Shown piece by piece: positions 1 through 11,581 of a DNA stretch of 64,000 nt; position 1 is the first letter of the stretch; each line of letters begins with the position of its first letter. Both the position numbers and the translations under genes were made by a program. A model generated the notes under the pieces. It was not told the origin of the DNA, searched no databases, and saw nothing but the letters and a program-made list of their open reading frames with translations. Source of the stretch: Kitasatospora paranensis (GTDB lineage Bacteria; Actinomycetota; Actinomycetes; Streptomycetales; Streptomycetaceae); assembly GCF_039544005.1 (NCBI RefSeq), contig NZ_BAABKV010000001.1:3596001-3660000 (forward strand). The letters run 5' to 3'.

Positions 1-525
1 GGAGCAGTGGCCCCAGCCGATGCCGAGCCCGGCGACCGCGGCGACCGCGATCAGGTCCGGCAGCACCCGGGCCCGCAGAACGGCCTCCGGCCCGGCGCAC
101 TCGGCCACGGCGAAGGCGCCGACCGCCAGATAGCCGACGCACAGCCCCGGCAGCGGGCGCCAGGACGGGGCACCGCACCCGGCCTCCGGCGCACCGTGGC
201 CGGCCGCCCGGGCGCCGGCCCGGCGGAGCAGCACGAGCGTCACCGCGGTCAGCAGCAGCGGGGTGAGGGTGAACGGCTCCCCGGCCTCCCCGCGGACGAG
301 CGGAGCGGCATGGCCGAGCAGCCAGAGCGCACACGCCAGTCGCAGCGCTCCCCGCGCGGTGACGTCGCCGTACGGCGTGAGCACCCAGAGGCCGAGGACG
401 GGCACGGCGATCACCGCGAACGCGAGCAGCGCCGTACGGACGCCTCCGAGCACGTCGGTGAGGACCGACCGGCTGCCCACATCGTCCGGCAGGCCCAGGA
501 TCGGACGGCCCATCAGCTGCGTCAT
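1..525 (-). CDS. DUF6350-like multi-span membrane protein (3' part cut by window edge)
   Basis: The ATG at 525 opens a frame that runs off the left edge, so 175 residues are visible. The visible part starts MTQLMGRPILGLPDDVGSRS and then has alternating hydrophobic stretches (around residues 28-52, 58-80 and 90-104) separated by short arginine-rich or acidic loops. This is typical of the DUF6350 integral membrane family of streptomycetes, sometimes annotated as PerM-like cell-division protein; that function is carried over from annotation and not shown here. It is divergent from the LuxR-like gene at 603, with about 77 bp between them for both promoters. The family assignment rests on sequence character and position next to sucCD. 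Confidence 0.6.
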   Translation of the reverse strand, partial: MTQLMGRPILGLPDDVGSRSVLTDVLGGVRTALLAFAVIAVPVLGLWVLTPYGDVTARGALRLACALWLLGHAAPLVRGEAGEPFTLTPLLLTAVTLVLLRRAGARAAGHGAPEAGCGAPSWRPLPGLCVGYLAVGAFAVAECAGPEAVLRARVLPDLIAVAAVAGLGIGWGHCS

Positions 526-602
526 GGGCCCATGCTCCCAAGATCACCCGTTGCGCTCCGTGAAGAGGCAAACCTTCGCCGTGTCCCGGATTATTTGGTT
601 AT

Positions 603-2491
603 GTGCCTTTTTCGATGCTGCAGCCGCCGGGGCGCAGCCCGGTGACCGCACCCTCGAAGGCCGACCGCGCGGACGACGGCGCCGAGCCGTCCTCCGGGGC
701 GGCCGACGGCGGCGCGAGGTCGGCGGCCGACGGCGGCAGCAGGCCGTCCGACCGTCCGGCTCCCTCGGCTCCCTCGGCTCCCTCGGCTCAGGCTCCCTCG
801 CCTCAGGCCCCTTCGGCGCAGGCCCGGGCCGACGCGGCCCGGCTGCTCAGGCTGCTGACCCGGCGTGAGGCGCAGGTCCTGGCCCGTCTCGCGGCCGGGG
901 ACGACAACCGCGCGATCGGGGCCGCGCTCGGCATCTCACCCGCAACCGTCAAGACCCACCTGCAGCGCGCCATGCGCAAGCTCGGCGTCGGGACCCGTGC
1001 CGACGCGACCAGGCTGGCCGCACTGATCGGAACGGTCAGGACCGAGGGCGCCCCCGCCGACCTCGCCGCCCCGGCCTCCCCCGCCACTCCTGCGGCCCCT
1101 GGCGCTCCTGCCCCTCCTGCCCCTCCTGCCACCGCTGGCACTCCTGGCAGTCCTGGCAGTCCTGGCGGGACGTCACCGGCCGAGGAGACGCCCGCGACCG
1201 AGGAGTCGTCGGCCGCGGACGCCGGGAACGCCGCACACCAGGAACCCGCCCCTGCCGCCCCTTCTCCTCCGGTTGCCCCGTCTCCCCCTGCTGCTTCCCC
1301 TGCTGCGCCCTCGGGGGCGGCCGTGCCGGCGGTCGAGTTCGCGGCCTTCAGCGCGGCCGCCCACACCCGGCTGGTCCAGCAGACGTACCTGGTGACCGGC
1401 TCCGTCCGCCGTGCGGGCCGGAGCGTGCACCGGGCGCTCGGCTCGGCGGCGATGCGCTGGGAGGAGGTGTCGGCGCTGCCCGACCCGGAGGCGTGGGTGC
1501 GGGCCGCGGCCTTCGAGTCGGCGCTGTCGCCCTGGCACCGGGGCGGCGGCGGCCGGCGCCGTGCCACCCGTGCCGAACGGGTCGGACGGGACGGGCCGGC
1601 CGGGTCCGCGGCCGCCGACCGCGCACTGCTGGCCGCCCTGCTCCGGCTGTCCCGGGTCCGGCGCCGCGCCGTCGTCCTGCACGATGCGGTGGGACTGCCC
1701 GTGCCGGAGCTCGCCCTGGAGGTGGAGGCGAGCACGGCGGCCGCGGAGGGCCGGGTGCTGGCCGGCCGGGAGGAACTGGCCCGGGCGGTGCCCGCCCTGG
1801 TCGGGGACGATCCGCTGGCCCCCGGCTTCGGGGCGGGGCTCGGCACTCTGCTGCACGACGCCGCCGTCCGCGGCTGCCCGGCTCCGCCGGAGCCGTCGGC
1901 GGCCGGGCTGGCGAGCGCCGCGCGGCTGCGGGCGGGCGCGGCGACCGCGGCCGCCGCGCTGCTGACCGTCACGGTCGGCGGTGCGATGGTGGCCACCTTC
2001 GTGGGCGCCGACCCGGGCAGCCAGGCGCGCCCCCGGCCCGGGTGGTGGTGGCCCCGCCGCCGGAGGTCTGCTCCTCGGCCGGCACGGGCAGCTCCGGGCC
2101 GGCCGCCCCCGGCCGGACACCGGGTCTGCACAGCCCGTGGTGCAACCCCGTCGCTCCCCCGGCGGAGGCTGTGCCACCCGCGCAGACCGCGCCCGCGGAC
2201 GGTTCGGAGGGGACAGCGGCCCCGTCCGACGGGGGCGACGCTGCCACCACGGAGGGGCTGCCCGCACCGCAGGAGACCGTGCCGCGGCCTCCCGCGGCAT
2301 CCCGGGACACCGTGCCCCCGGACGCCGTCCCGCTCGCCGCGGCGGCGCCGCACGCGTCGGACGGGGCCGAGGTCGGCGCAGGGACCGTCGCGGGCGCCGG
2401 TGGCGGGCCCTTGCCGCTGGTCGTCCCGTGCGCCCCGGTGTGGCCGTGCCCCACGCTGTCGCCGTCGGCGCTGCCGTACCCGGTCCGGTGA
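603..2491 (+). CDS. LuxR-type HTH / sigma-like regulator with C-terminal membrane anchor (frame break near 2035)
   Basis: The start is GTG 603 or ATG 615; no strong ribosome site decides. Residues about 80-140 form a LuxR-type helix-turn-helix (LTRREAQVLARL, then GISPATVKTHLQRAMRKLGV). A long Pro/Ala linker follows, then a helical part resembling sigma region 4 (RRRAVVLHDAVGLPVPELAL) and one hydrophobic segment (LLTVTVGGAMVATFVG) that may anchor it in the membrane. At the C/G-rich run near 2030-2040 the frame turns into nonsense, but shifting by one base gives ARVVVAPPPEVCSSAG and onward to a stop at 2491. One missing base is the simplest explanation. Role: probably transcriptional regulation, target unknown. 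It converges on sucCD across a shared terminator. Confidence 0.65.
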
Positions 2492-2522
2492 CCGCGACCG
2501 GCAGGGCGCGGCCGAAAACACG

Positions 2523-2561
2523 ACGAGGGCGCCGCGGACGAAACGTCCGTGGCGCCCTCGT
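2523..2561. terminator. Bidirectional terminator between the LuxR-like gene and sucD
   Basis: An 18-nt stem (2523-2540 with 2544-2561) closes on an AAA loop, with one mismatched pair of positions in the middle. It sits between the stop of the plus-strand regulator and the stop of sucD, so it can serve both. Confidence 0.85.
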
Positions 2562-2570
2562 GCGCGCTGA

Positions 2571-3461
2571 CTAGCGGGTGGCCGCGTAGAGCTCGCGGGC
2601 CAGGCGGGCGGTCTCGGACGGCGTCTTGCCGACCTTGACACCGGCGGCCTCCAGGGCCTCCTTCTTCGCCTGGGCGGTGCCGGAGGAGCCGGAGACGATG
2701 GCGCCGGCGTGGCCCATGGTCTTGCCCTCGGGCGCGGTGAAGCCCGCGACGTAGCCGACGACCGGCTTGGTGACGTGCTCGGCGATGAAGGCCGCGGCAC
2801 GCTCCTCGGCGTCGCCACCGATCTCACCGATCATCACGATGACCTCGGTCTCCGGGTCCTCCTGGAACGCCTTGAGGGCGTCGATGTGCGTGGTGCCGAT
2901 GACCGGGTCGCCACCGATGCCCACGGCCGAGGAGAAGCCCAGGTCGCGCAGCTCGTACATGAGCTGGTAGGTCAGGGTGCCCGACTTGGAGACCAGGCCG
3001 ATCTTGCCGGGGCCGGTGATGTCGGCGGGGATGATGCCCGCGTTCGACTGTCCGGGGGAGATCAGGCCGGGGCAGTTCGGGCCGATGATCTGGGTCTTGC
3101 CGCCCTTGGCACCGGCGTACGCCCAGAAGGCGGCCGAGTCGTGGACCGGCACACCCTCGGTGATGACGACCGCGAGGCCGATCTCGGCGTCGATCGCCTC
3201 GACGACGGCGTCCTTGGTGAACTTCGGCGGCACGAAGATGACGGTGACATCGGCACCGGTCTTCTCGATGGCCTCGGCCACGGTGCCGAAGACGGGCACC
3301 TCGGTGCCGTCCACGTCCACGGTGGTGCCGGCCTTGCGCGGGTTCACGCCGCCGACGATCTGGGTGCCGGACGCCAGCATGCGGCGGGTGTGCTTCATGC
3401 CCTCGGAGCCGGTCATGCCCTGGACGATGACCTTGCTGTCCTTGGTAAGGAAGATAGCCAT
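2571..3461 (-). CDS. sucD: Succinyl-CoA synthetase (ADP-forming) alpha subunit
   Basis: Encodes 296 residues, normal for SucD. With SucC it makes succinate and ATP from succinyl-CoA in the TCA cycle, in the cytoplasm. The N-terminal CoA-binding Rossmann part starts [33 protein letters not shown] is the family signature; H251 in [13 protein letters not shown] is the histidine phosphorylated during catalysis. The ATG has an AAGGAAGGGG ribosome site. It lies 17 bp downstream of sucC and is evidently cotranscribed with it; a strong hairpin follows the stop. Confidence 0.97.
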   Translation of the reverse strand: MAIFLTKDSKVIVQGMTGSEGMKHTRRMLASGTQIVGGVNPRKAGTTVDVDGTEVPVFGTVAEAIEKTGADVTVIFVPPKFTKDAVVEAIDAEIGLAVVITEGVPVHDSAAFWAYAGAKGGKTQIIGPNCPGLISPGQSNAGIIPADITGPGKIGLVSKSGTLTYQLMYELRDLGFSSAVGIGGDPVIGTTHIDALKAFQEDPETEVIVMIGEIGGDAEERAAAFIAEHVTKPVVGYVAGFTAPEGKTMGHAGAIVSGSSGTAQAKKEALEAAGVKVGKTPSETARLARELYAATR

Positions 3462-3478
3462 GGTGTGAGTCCCCTTCC

Positions 3479-4654
3479 TTACTTCGCGTTGGCCAGCTCG
3501 GCGGCGCGGTCGGCCGCACCGTCCATGGTGTCCACCTGCTGAACCAGCGGGTGGTTGGCGTCGGTCAGGATCTTGCGACCCAGCTCGGCGTTGTTGCCGT
3601 CCAGACGGACGACGAGCGGCTTGGTGACGGCCTCGCCCTTCTCCTCGAGGAGGGCCAGGGCCTGCACGATGCCGTTGGCGACCGCGTCACAGGCGGTGAT
3701 GCCGCCGAAGACGTTGACGAAGACCGACTTGACGTCGGTGTCGCCCAGGATGATCTCCAGGCCGTTCGCCATGACCTCGGCGGAGGCGCCGCCACCGATG
3801 TCGAGGAAGTTGGCCGGCTTCACGCCGCCGTGGTTCTCACCGGCGTAGGCGACCACGTCGAGGGTGCTCATGACGAGACCCGCGCCGTTGCCGATGATGC
3901 CGACCTCGCCGTCGAGCTTGACGTAGTTGAGGCCCTTGGCCTTGGCCGCGGCCTCCAGCGGGTTCGCGGCGGCCTTGTCCTCGAGCGCCTCGTGCTCCGG
4001 CTGGCGGAACTCGGCGTTCTCGTCCAGGGAGACCTTGCCGTCGAGCGCGATGATCTTGCCCTCGCCGGACTTGATCAGCGGGTTGACCTCGACGAGGAGG
4101 GCGTCCTCGGCGATGAAGACCTTCCAGAGCTTCTGGAGGACCTCGGTGACCTGGTCCGCGACCTCGGCCGGGAACTTGGCGGCGGCGACGATCTCCGCGG
4201 CCTTCTCGGGGGTGCAGCCCTCGTTGGCGTCGACCGGGATCTTCGCGAGCGCGTCCGGGTTCTCCTCGGCCACGACCTCGATCTCGACACCGCCCTCGAC
4301 GCTGGCCATCGCCAGGAAGGTGCGGTTCGTACGGTCCAGCAGGAACGAGACGTAGTACTCGTCCTTGATGTCCGCGGTCTGGGCCAGCATCACCTTGTGG
4401 ACGGTGTGACCCTTGATGTCCATGCCGAGGATCGCCTCGGCCTTGGCGACGGCGTCCGCCGGGTCGGCGGCGAGCTTCACGCCACCGGCCTTGCCTCGGC
4501 CACCGACCTTCACCTGAGCCTTGACGACGGCGCGGCCGCCGAAGCGCTCCGCGATCTCGCGGGCGGCCTCGGGGGTCTCGATGACATCGCCGTCAAGCAC
4601 GGGTACCCCGTGCTTGGCGAAGAGGTCCCTCGCCTGGTACTCGAACAGGTCCAC
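3479..4654 (-). CDS. sucC: Succinyl-CoA synthetase (ADP-forming) beta subunit
   Basis: Encodes 391 residues from a GTG start giving [19 protein letters not shown], the normal N-terminus; AAGGACG lies about 7 nt upstream. An in-frame upstream extension to about 4813 is rejected because it lacks family similarity. The ATP-grasp domain is seen in [18 protein letters not shown], followed by LLVEVNPLI and [12 protein letters not shown], and the C-terminal domain has FLDIGGGAS and [11 protein letters not shown]. First gene of the sucCD operon; the 400 bp upstream hold its promoter. Confidence 0.97.
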   Translation of the reverse strand: MDLFEYQARDLFAKHGVPVLDGDVIETPEAAREIAERFGGRAVVKAQVKVGGRGKAGGVKLAADPADAVAKAEAILGMDIKGHTVHKVMLAQTADIKDEYYVSFLLDRTNRTFLAMASVEGGVEIEVVAEENPDALAKIPVDANEGCTPEKAAEIVAAAKFPAEVADQVTEVLQKLWKVFIAEDALLVEVNPLIKSGEGKIIALDGKVSLDENAEFRQPEHEALEDKAAANPLEAAAKAKGLNYVKLDGEVGIIGNGAGLVMSTLDVVAYAGENHGGVKPANFLDIGGGASAEVMANGLEIILGDTDVKSVFVNVFGGITACDAVANGIVQALALLEEKGEAVTKPLVVRLDGNNAELGRKILTDANHPLVQQVDTMDGAADRAAELANAK

Positions 4655-5070
4655 GTGTGTTCGTCCTTGTTCGTGGTCGCGGATTGTGTCTCTTCGAGCG
4701 TGCCACGGCAGGATCTTCGCTGCGGATTTCGTCGGGAGCTGCACGGGTACGCAGAGCGTCGGCCTTGCGGCCCACGCAGCCCCGGGCGCATCGTCAATCA
4801 ACACGCGCGTCACGTCCGTCTGGCAGGTTATCCCCGTACGACGGGCGTGTTTCGCCCGGGACGGTGTCCGGTTTGGTGAGAACCGTCACAACGGGTGTAC
4901 GGGAGCGTGCCGCACCAGCGCCTCACCGTCCGCGGGCCCCGGCGGTGAGGCGCACCGACCGCCCACCCGTTCGAGTGAATGCGGTCGGCGGACGGCGCCC
5001 GTGCCCGGCCCGGGCGCGGCGGAGCGCTGCGAGGCACGGCCCGGGCCCCGTGCGCCGCCGGTGGCCGTGC
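4655..5070. other. Non-coding interval upstream of sucC, with a terminator for the vWA gene
   Basis: I see no convincing gene here; open frames across it have shadow composition. A hairpin at 4918-4928 / 4943-4953 (GCGCCTCACCG with its perfect complement, 14-nt loop) fits a terminator for the minus-strand vWA operon that ends at 5071. The part next to 4654 must carry the sucCD promoter, but no clear -35/-10 pair was recognised. Confidence 0.5.
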
Positions 5071-6254
5071 TCAGCCGGTGGCCGGCACCGGGAGCGGACG
5101 CTTCTCGATCGCGGCCGCCATGATCTCCGGGAAGGCGTCCGGGGTGCACGCGAAGGCCGGTGCACCGAGTGCGGCCAGCGCCGCGGCATGCGCGTGGTCG
5201 TACGCCGGGGCGCCCTCGTCGGAGAGCGCGAGCAGCGCGATGAACTGCACCCCGGCGGCCTTCATCGCCGCCACCCGCTTGAGCATCTCGTTCCGGATGC
5301 CGCCCTCGTAGAGGTCGCTGATCAGTACCACGATCGTCTCGGCGGGGCGGGTGATCCGGGACTGACAGTAGGCGAGCGCGCGGTTGATGTCGGTGCCGCC
5401 GCCCAGCTGGGTGGCGAACAGCACGTCCACCGGGTCGGTCAGCTGCTCGGTGAGGTCGACGACCGAGGTGTCGAAGACCACCAGCCGGGTGTCCAGGCTG
5501 CGCATCGAGGCCAGCACCGCGCCGAACACCGCCGAGTGCACGACCGAGGGCGCCATCGAACCCGACTGGTCGATGCAGAGGATGACGTCCTTCTTGACCG
5601 CCCGCTGGGCCCGCGCGTAGCCGATCAGGCGCTCCGGAACGATCGTGCCGCGGCCCTCCGGGCCCGCCTCGGGGAGGTGGTTCTTGAGGTTCGCGCGGAT
5701 CGTCCGGCCCCAGTCGATGTCCCGGTGGCGGGGCCGCTCGACCCGCGCGGAACGGTCCAGCGCGCCGCCCAGGGTGGCCCGGGTGCGGTCGGCGAGCCGG
5801 CGCTCCAGGTCGGCGACCACCCTGCCGACCACCGCACGGGCCGTCTCCCGGGTGGTCTCGGGCAGCGCGTGCTTGAGCGAGAGCAGGGTGCCGACGAGGT
5901 GGATGTCCGGCTCGACGGCCTCCAGCATCTCCGGCTCCAGCAGCAGTCGGTCCAGCCCGAGCCGGGTGATCGCGTCCTGCTGCATCAGCTGGACGACGGT
6001 GGTCGGGAAGTACGTGCGGATGTCGCCCAGCCAGCGGGCCACCTGCGGCGCGGAACCCCCAGCCCGGCGCTGCGCGCCCCGGCCCGGCCGCCCTCCCCGT
6101 CGGCGCCGCGGTAGAGGGCGCCGAGCGCGCCGTCCATCGCGGCATCCCGGCCGGCGAGGCGGCAGCCGGTGCCGTCCGACTCGCCGCCGAGCACCAGGCG
6201 CCAGCGGCGCAGCCGCTCGGCGGCCGGGTCGAGCGGAGCGTGGGTCGCGGTCAT
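5071..6254 (-). CDS. von Willebrand factor A domain protein of the MoxR-associated module (frame break near 6055)
   Basis: The reconstructed gene has about 395 codons. The N-terminal part (MTATHAPLDPAAERLRRWRLVLGG) starts at ATG 6254 with a GAGGAG ribosome site; near 6050-6062 (CCCCC run) one base appears to be missing and the protein resumes as ARWLGDIRTYFPTTVVQLMQ. The C-terminal half is a vWA domain with a complete metal-binding MIDAS site: CIDQSGSMA (DxSxS), the threonine in LGGGTDINRAL and the aspartate in VVLISDLYEGG. Such proteins pair with MoxR AAA+ ATPases as substrate or metal-ion adaptors. It is last in the minus-strand group after the ATPase and the DUF5682 gene. Confidence 0.85.
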
Positions 6255-6315
6255 GGATGCTCCTCGGTGGCGGAACGGGCGGGTGGGGTGCGGGGCGGGG
6301 GCGGCGCGGGGCCCG

Positions 6316-8726
6316 TCAGCCGGCGCGGCGGCGGTCGGGCTGGCGCGGGATCAGCGGCCGGTCCGGGGCCGGTGCGTGGGCGGGCAGGCCGAGCAGCAGG
6401 GCCAGCACCGGCAGGGCGGCGTCGGCCCGTGCCTCGTCGAGGGCGGCCGGCTCGGCGTCGGCCGGGTGGCCCGCCGCGCGGAGCGGCCCGGCGGCGGCGC
6501 GCTCGCCGATGGTGCGGCGCACCCCCGCCTCCAGGGCCGAGAAGGTGCGCCGCAGCACCGGGAGCAGGTCGACCAGGGTGTCGCCGGGCACGCCGACCAG
6601 CCAGTCGTCGAGAAGTCCGAGCAGCCGGGCGTCGTGGAGGAGCAGCGCACCGCCCCCGGCCAGGAAGCCCTCGATCCAGCCGGCCGCGTCGGCGGGCGCG
6701 CCGGCCCTGGAGAGCACCAGGCCCATCCGGCGGCCCGCCTCGTCCGAGTCGAGCCGGCCGTCGTCGAGCAGCAGCCGGACGGCGCGGCCGCGCAGCAGGC
6801 CGGGCGCGCCGGTGGCGGGGCCGGCGGAGGGTTCGCGGGCGGCGAGCGCGTGCAGGGCGCCGGCCCAGCGGTCGGCGGGCGTGTCCGGTGTGTCCTGCGT
6901 GTCCTGCGTGTCCTGCGTGGCGCCGGAGGGTGTGTCGTCCTGCGGGGCGCCCCCGGCCGGGCGCGGCGACAGCAGGGCGACGGCGGTGTGCACGGCGTCC
7001 AGGTGGGCGCGCATGGCGGCGGCGCCGTCGGTGTCCAGGCCGGTGCACGCGGGCGGCAGACCGACGCTGATCCGTTCGGCGAGGCCCCGTGCGACGCCCT
7101 CCAGGGCACTGCCGTCGGTGGCCCGGACATCGCCGTACCGCAGGGCCCGGACGAGGGCGGGCAGCGCGGCGGCCAGGTGGGCGACATCGGTGTCGAGGGC
7201 GGCCCGGTCGGCGAGCACCCGCATGACGGCCGGCAGGGCGGTGGTGAGGCCGGCCAGCAGGCACTGCTCGACCAGCGTGGTGAGGTCGGCGAGCTCGGCG
7301 GCACCGGCCGCCAGGTCGGCGGCGCGGGCGCAGGCGGCGTCCTGGACGGTGGTGCCCCAGTGCGCGGCCTCCACGACCCGGACGGCGAACTCCGGCTCCC
7401 AGCGCAGCCGCCAGGCCTCCCGGAAGGTGCCGGTGGAGTGGACGGCCGGGCGGGAGGGCGCGCCCCAGTCGATGCCGAGCATCCGCAGCCGGTGCAGCAG
7501 CCGGGACCGGGAGACGTCGAGCTCCTTGCGGAGATCCAGCACGAGGTCGCGCTCGGCGGCCTCGGGCTTGAGCCGCAGGCTGCGCTGGAGGCGGGCGAGG
7601 TCGCGCTGGAGCGGGACGGCCGGGGCGTCCTCGGGCACCTCGCCGAGGGCGTCACCGACGACGAGCCGTTCGTGGACGAGCGCGAGGGCGACGTCGGAGC
7701 CGTCGCACATCACCGAGCGGACGGCGTCCATGCTCTCGCCGAGGCCCGCCAACGGTCGTCCCCGCATCGCGGCGAGCGCCTCGGCGAGCCGGACGGACTC
7801 GATGACGTGCGCCGAGGAGACCGGGTGGTCCTCGGCGCGGAGCAGGGCGGCGACGCCGGTCATCCAGCGGGCGATCGGCCGGTCGGGGCTGGTGAAGAGG
7901 TGGTGGTACCAGCCGGGCGAGTCGATACCGGCGCCGTAGCCGGTGTGCTGGGAGAGCCTGCGGTGCGTCCACGGCACCCAGGTGATCTCGGTGCGGAGCC
8001 TGGGCAGGCCGGCGAGCAGGGCCCGGTCGTGGGCGACCGTCGGCATGCTCTGCAGGGCGGGCACGTGCCAGGCGCCGCAGACCACCGCGATCCGCCGGTG
8101 ACCGGCCCGGCGGGCGGCGCGGATCTGCTGGCGCATGTACGCCTCGCGGAGAACGTCGCGGCGCGAGGCGCCGCCGGTGCCCGGGGTGTCGTCCTCGCGC
8201 AGCGCGGTCATCGCCTCGGCGACGGCGGCGAACGGGGCGAGCGCGTCGGCGCCGGGGGCGCGGTGCTCGATCACGTCCTCCCACCAGCGCTCGGGGTCGT
8301 CGTGGCCGGCGGCCGCGGCGAGCGCGGCGATCGGGTCGCCGACGCTCCCGCCGCCGGGCGTCCCGTCGGAAGTGCCCCCGGCACTCCCGACGGGACGCCG
8401 GTCAGGGCGAAGGTGTGGGCGGCGGGCAGGTCGATGAAGCGGACCGGCAGGTCGTGGTCGACGGCGTGCCGGACGGCGACCCATTCGGGCGAGAACACGG
8501 CGAACGGCCAGAACGCGGCCTTCGCCGGGTCGTCGACGACGTGGGCGAGCAGCGCGACCGGCGGCTTCATCCCCTTGTCGCCGGCCAGGGCGACGATCGG
8601 GTCCGCCTCGGGCGGGCCCTCGATCAGCACGGCGTCGGGCCGCAGCTGCTCCAGGGCGGCGGCCACCGCGCGGGCGGAGCCGGGGCCGTGGTGGCGGACG
8701 CCGAGCAGGGTGACGTCAGCGCTCAT
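6316..8726 (-). CDS. DUF5682 family protein with TIKI/TraB-like motifs (frame break near 8370)
   Basis: The reconstructed gene has about 800 codons. It starts MSADVTLLGVRHHGPGSARA at 8726 behind a GAGGTG ribosome site. HHGPGS, LIEGPPEAD and, further in, VVCGAWHVPALQ resemble the conserved His/Glu/His motifs of the TIKI/TraB/ChaN superfamily of putative metal-dependent hydrolases. The long C-terminal part is helical and of unknown function. Near 8370, in a repetitive G/C tract, one base seems lost: the frame changes from ALTGVPSGVPGALP to GGGSVGDPIAALAAAAGHDD. It sits between the MoxR ATPase and the vWA gene. Enzymatic activity is inferred from motifs only. Confidence 0.75.
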
Positions 8727-8873
8727 GGTCGTGCACCTCGCTCTCGGGTGGTTCGGTCGGGCGGTGTCGGCGGCCGCCGTCGTGGGGCGTGTCGCGGGCC
8801 GGGTACGGCGGGCGGGTCGGGCGTGCCGGAGCCCGGCGGGTCGGGTGCGGCGAGTACCGGGCGGCTCGCCCGG

Positions 8874-9980
8874 TCAGCGGGTGTGCTCGCGCGCGGCGCG
8901 GTAGAAGTCCTTCCAGCCGTCGCGCTCGCGCAGCACGCCCTCCACGTACTCGTGCCAGACGGTGCGGTCGGCGGCCGGGTCGCGGACGACGGCCCCGACG
9001 ATGCCCGCGGCCACGTCGGCGGCGCGCAGCATGCCGTCGCCGAAGTGGGTGGCGAGGGCGAGGCCGTTGGTGAGGACGGAGATCGCCTCGGCGGTGGACA
9101 GCGTGCCGCTGGGCGTCTTGACCTTGGTGCGGCCGTCGTCGGTGATCCCGGACCGCAGCTCGCGGAAGACCGTGACGACCCGCCGGATCTCGTCGGCGCC
9201 GGCGGGCAGCTCGGGCAGGTCGAGGGAGCGGCCGAGCTGGTTGACCCGGCGGCTGACGATGTCGACCTCCTCGTCCAGGCTCGCGGGCAGCGGCAGCACC
9301 ACGGTGTTGAAGCGGCGGCGCAGCGCGGAGGAGAGTTCGTTGACGCCGCGGTCGCGGTCGTTGGCGGTGGCGATGACGTTGAAGCCGCGGACGGCCTGGG
9401 TCTCGTCGCCGAGCTCCGGGACGGGCAGCGTCTTCTCGGAGAGGATGGTGATCAGGCTGTCCTGCACGTCGGCGGGGATGCGGGTGAGCTCCTCGATCCG
9501 GGCGATCTTGCCGTCGGCCATCGCCCGCATCAGTGGGGAGGGGACGAGCGCGTCGCGGCTGGGGCCGGCGGCGAGCAGCTGGGCGTAGTTCCAGCCGTAG
9601 CGGACGGCCTCCTCCGGCGTGCCGGCGGTGCCCTGGACGAGCAGGGTGGAGTCGCCGGAGACGGCGGCCGCGAGGTGCTCGGAGACCCAGGTCTTGGCGG
9701 TGCCGGGCACACCGAGCAGGAGCAGCGCGCGGTCGGTCGCGAGGGTGGTGACCGCGACCTCGACGATCCGGCGCGGGCCGATGTACTTGGGGGTGATCAC
9801 GGTGCCGTCGGGCAGCTCGCCGCCGAGCAGGTAGGTCGCGACGGCCCACGGGGACATCCGCCAGCGCTCGGGGCGCGGGCGGTCGTCCTGGGCGGCGAGG
9901 GCGGCGAGCTCGGCGGCGAAGGCGTCCTCGGCGTGGAGGCGGAGGACTTCACTCGAACGAGTGGTCGTTTCGGTGGTCAT
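8874..9980 (-). CDS. MoxR-type AAA+ ATPase
   Basis: Encodes 368 residues from ATG 9980, chosen because AAGGAG lies 7 nt upstream; a longer in-frame start at 10124 has no ribosome site. Walker A is GVPGTAKTW, Walker B is KIARIEELTR, sensor 1 is VIATANDRDRG and an arginine-rich stretch (SALRRRFNTVVLPLP) follows as in MoxR proteins. MoxR ATPases remodel proteins or help insert metal cofactors, working with a vWA partner, here the gene at 5071. Lead gene of the minus-strand group and divergent from the SWIM gene. Confidence 0.88.
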   Translation of the reverse strand: MTTETTTRSSEVLRLHAEDAFAAELAALAAQDDRPRPERWRMSPWAVATYLLGGELPDGTVITPKYIGPRRIVEVAVTTLATDRALLLLGVPGTAKTWVSEHLAAAVSGDSTLLVQGTAGTPEEAVRYGWNYAQLLAAGPSRDALVPSPLMRAMADGKIARIEELTRIPADVQDSLITILSEKTLPVPELGDETQAVRGFNVIATANDRDRGVNELSSALRRRFNTVVLPLPASLDEEVDIVSRRVNQLGRSLDLPELPAGADEIRRVVTVFRELRSGITDDGRTKVKTPSGTLSTAEAISVLTNGLALATHFGDGMLRAADVAAGIVGAVVRDPAADRTVWHEYVEGVLRERDGWKDFYRAAREHTR

Positions 9981-10219
9981 CAACAGCTCCTTGGTGCGGG
10001 CGCCGGGCATGGCTGTGGCAGGGGACGGGGCGGAGTCGGGTCGGCCGTGGCCGGCGGGGCGTGCGAGGCCAGGCGCCGCACGGCCGACGGGCTGCTCGTA
10101 CGCCCTTTCGGTCGGCTGGGACAACCATGCACCGGCCCACTGACAATGACGGAGCGACCGGTGACCGGCCGTCAGTTCGACGGGGCGGGATGTCAGTGGG
10201 CCGTCCTAGCGTCCTCGGC

Positions 10220-11535
10220 ATGGAGGAACGCTGGAGCACCGAACACGTCCTGTCGCTCGCGCCCGACCAGGCGTCGCAGAAGGCGGCCGGCAAACTGTCC
10301 ACGGCCGCGCCCTGGTCCGGGACGGGCCTGGGCGGCGGCGCGCTGTGGGGCGAGTGCAAGGGCAGCGGGCGCACGCCCTACCGGGCCTGCGTCGACCTGG
10401 CCGGGCCCGCGTACAGCTGCAGCTGTCCGAGCCGGAAGTTCCCCTGCAAGCACGCCCTCGGGCTGCTCCTGCTCTGGAGCGGGGCGCGGCCGTCGCCGCG
10501 GTGGACGAGCAGCCCGACTGGGTCGCCGCGTGGCTGGCCGCGCGCCGGCAGGCCGCCGAGCAGAAGACCGTCCGGCAGCAGGCCCGCCAGGCGGCTGCCA
10601 AGGACGACCCGGCCGCCCGGCGGCGGGCCGAGCAGCGGGCCTCGCGGGTCGCCGCGGGCGCCCGCGAGCTGCGCCTGCGGCTCGCCGACCAGATTCGTCG
10701 CGGCCTGGCCGACCACGCCGCGACGGCCGCCGACTGGGCCGAGGTCGGGGCGCGGATGGTCGACGCGCAGGCGCCGGGCCTGGCCGGGCGGGCCCGCGCC
10801 CTCGCCCACGCCCCGCAGGACGGGCTGCTGGAGGAGTTCGCGATGCTGCACCTGCTGGCAGGCGCCTACGAGCGGGTCGGCGAGCTGCCCGGCCCGCTGG
10901 CCGCCACCGTCCGCACCCGGGTCGGCTTCACCACGAGCACCGAGGAGGTGCTGTCAGGCCCGACGGTGCGCGACCGCTGGCACGTGCTCGGCAGCCGCGA
11001 CACCGTCGACGACCTGACCACCCGTCGGATCTGGCTGCGCGGCGCCAAGACCGGCCGGATGGCGCTGCTGCTCTCCTTCGGCCACGCCGGGGCGGCCCCG
11101 GAGCTCGCCCTGCCGACCGGCCGCGTCCTGGAGGCCGACCTGGCCTTCCACCCGGCCGCGCGGCCGCTGCGGGCGGCGCTCGGCACCGGGCGGTACGGCG
11201 GCCCGGAGGCCGCGGACGGCCCGCCGCCCGGCCTCGCCCCCGCCGAGGCGCTCGCCGGGTACGGCGAGGCCGTCGCGGACGACCCGTGGACGGAGTCCTG
11301 GCCCACCGTGCTCCGCGACGTGGTGCCCGTCCTGGGGCCGGAGGGCTGGCAGCTCACCGACGGCGTGCACGCCCTGCCGGTCCGGCGCGGGGCCGTCCCC
11401 GAGCCGGCCCTGTGGCGGCTCGCCGCCGCCTCGGCGGGCCACGGGGTGACGCTCTTCGGCGAGTGCGGGCACGCCGGCTTCGTCCCGGTCACCGCATGGG
11501 CCGCGGACGGCCGCCCGATCGGGGTCGGCCAGTGA
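10220..11535 (+). CDS. SWIM zinc-finger protein (frame break near 10485)
   Basis: It starts MEERWSTEHVLSLAPDQASQ at ATG 10220. A SWIM zinc finger (CxCxnCxH) is seen in YSCSCPSRKFPCKHALGLLL at about residues 73-92. Beyond about 10485 (GGGGCGCGG) the frame changes by one missing base and resumes as AVAAVDEQPDWVAAWLAARR. The long C-terminal part, rich in Ala/Arg, then a folded-looking region ending in ADGRPIGVGQ, has no known function. SWIM domains bind DNA or proteins. It is followed after 46 bp by the DUF5691 gene and is divergent from the MoxR gene, a gene set that recurs together in actinomycetes. Confidence 0.8.
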
Positions 11536-11581
11536 GCGCCGCCGTCCCCCGTCCCATCCACCACCCTGCGGGAGGCAGGCC

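Noticed and set aside
2709..4879. Long plus-strand open frames over sucC and sucD
   Set aside because: sucC and sucD are unmistakable on the minus strand; the opposite frames have no recognisable content.
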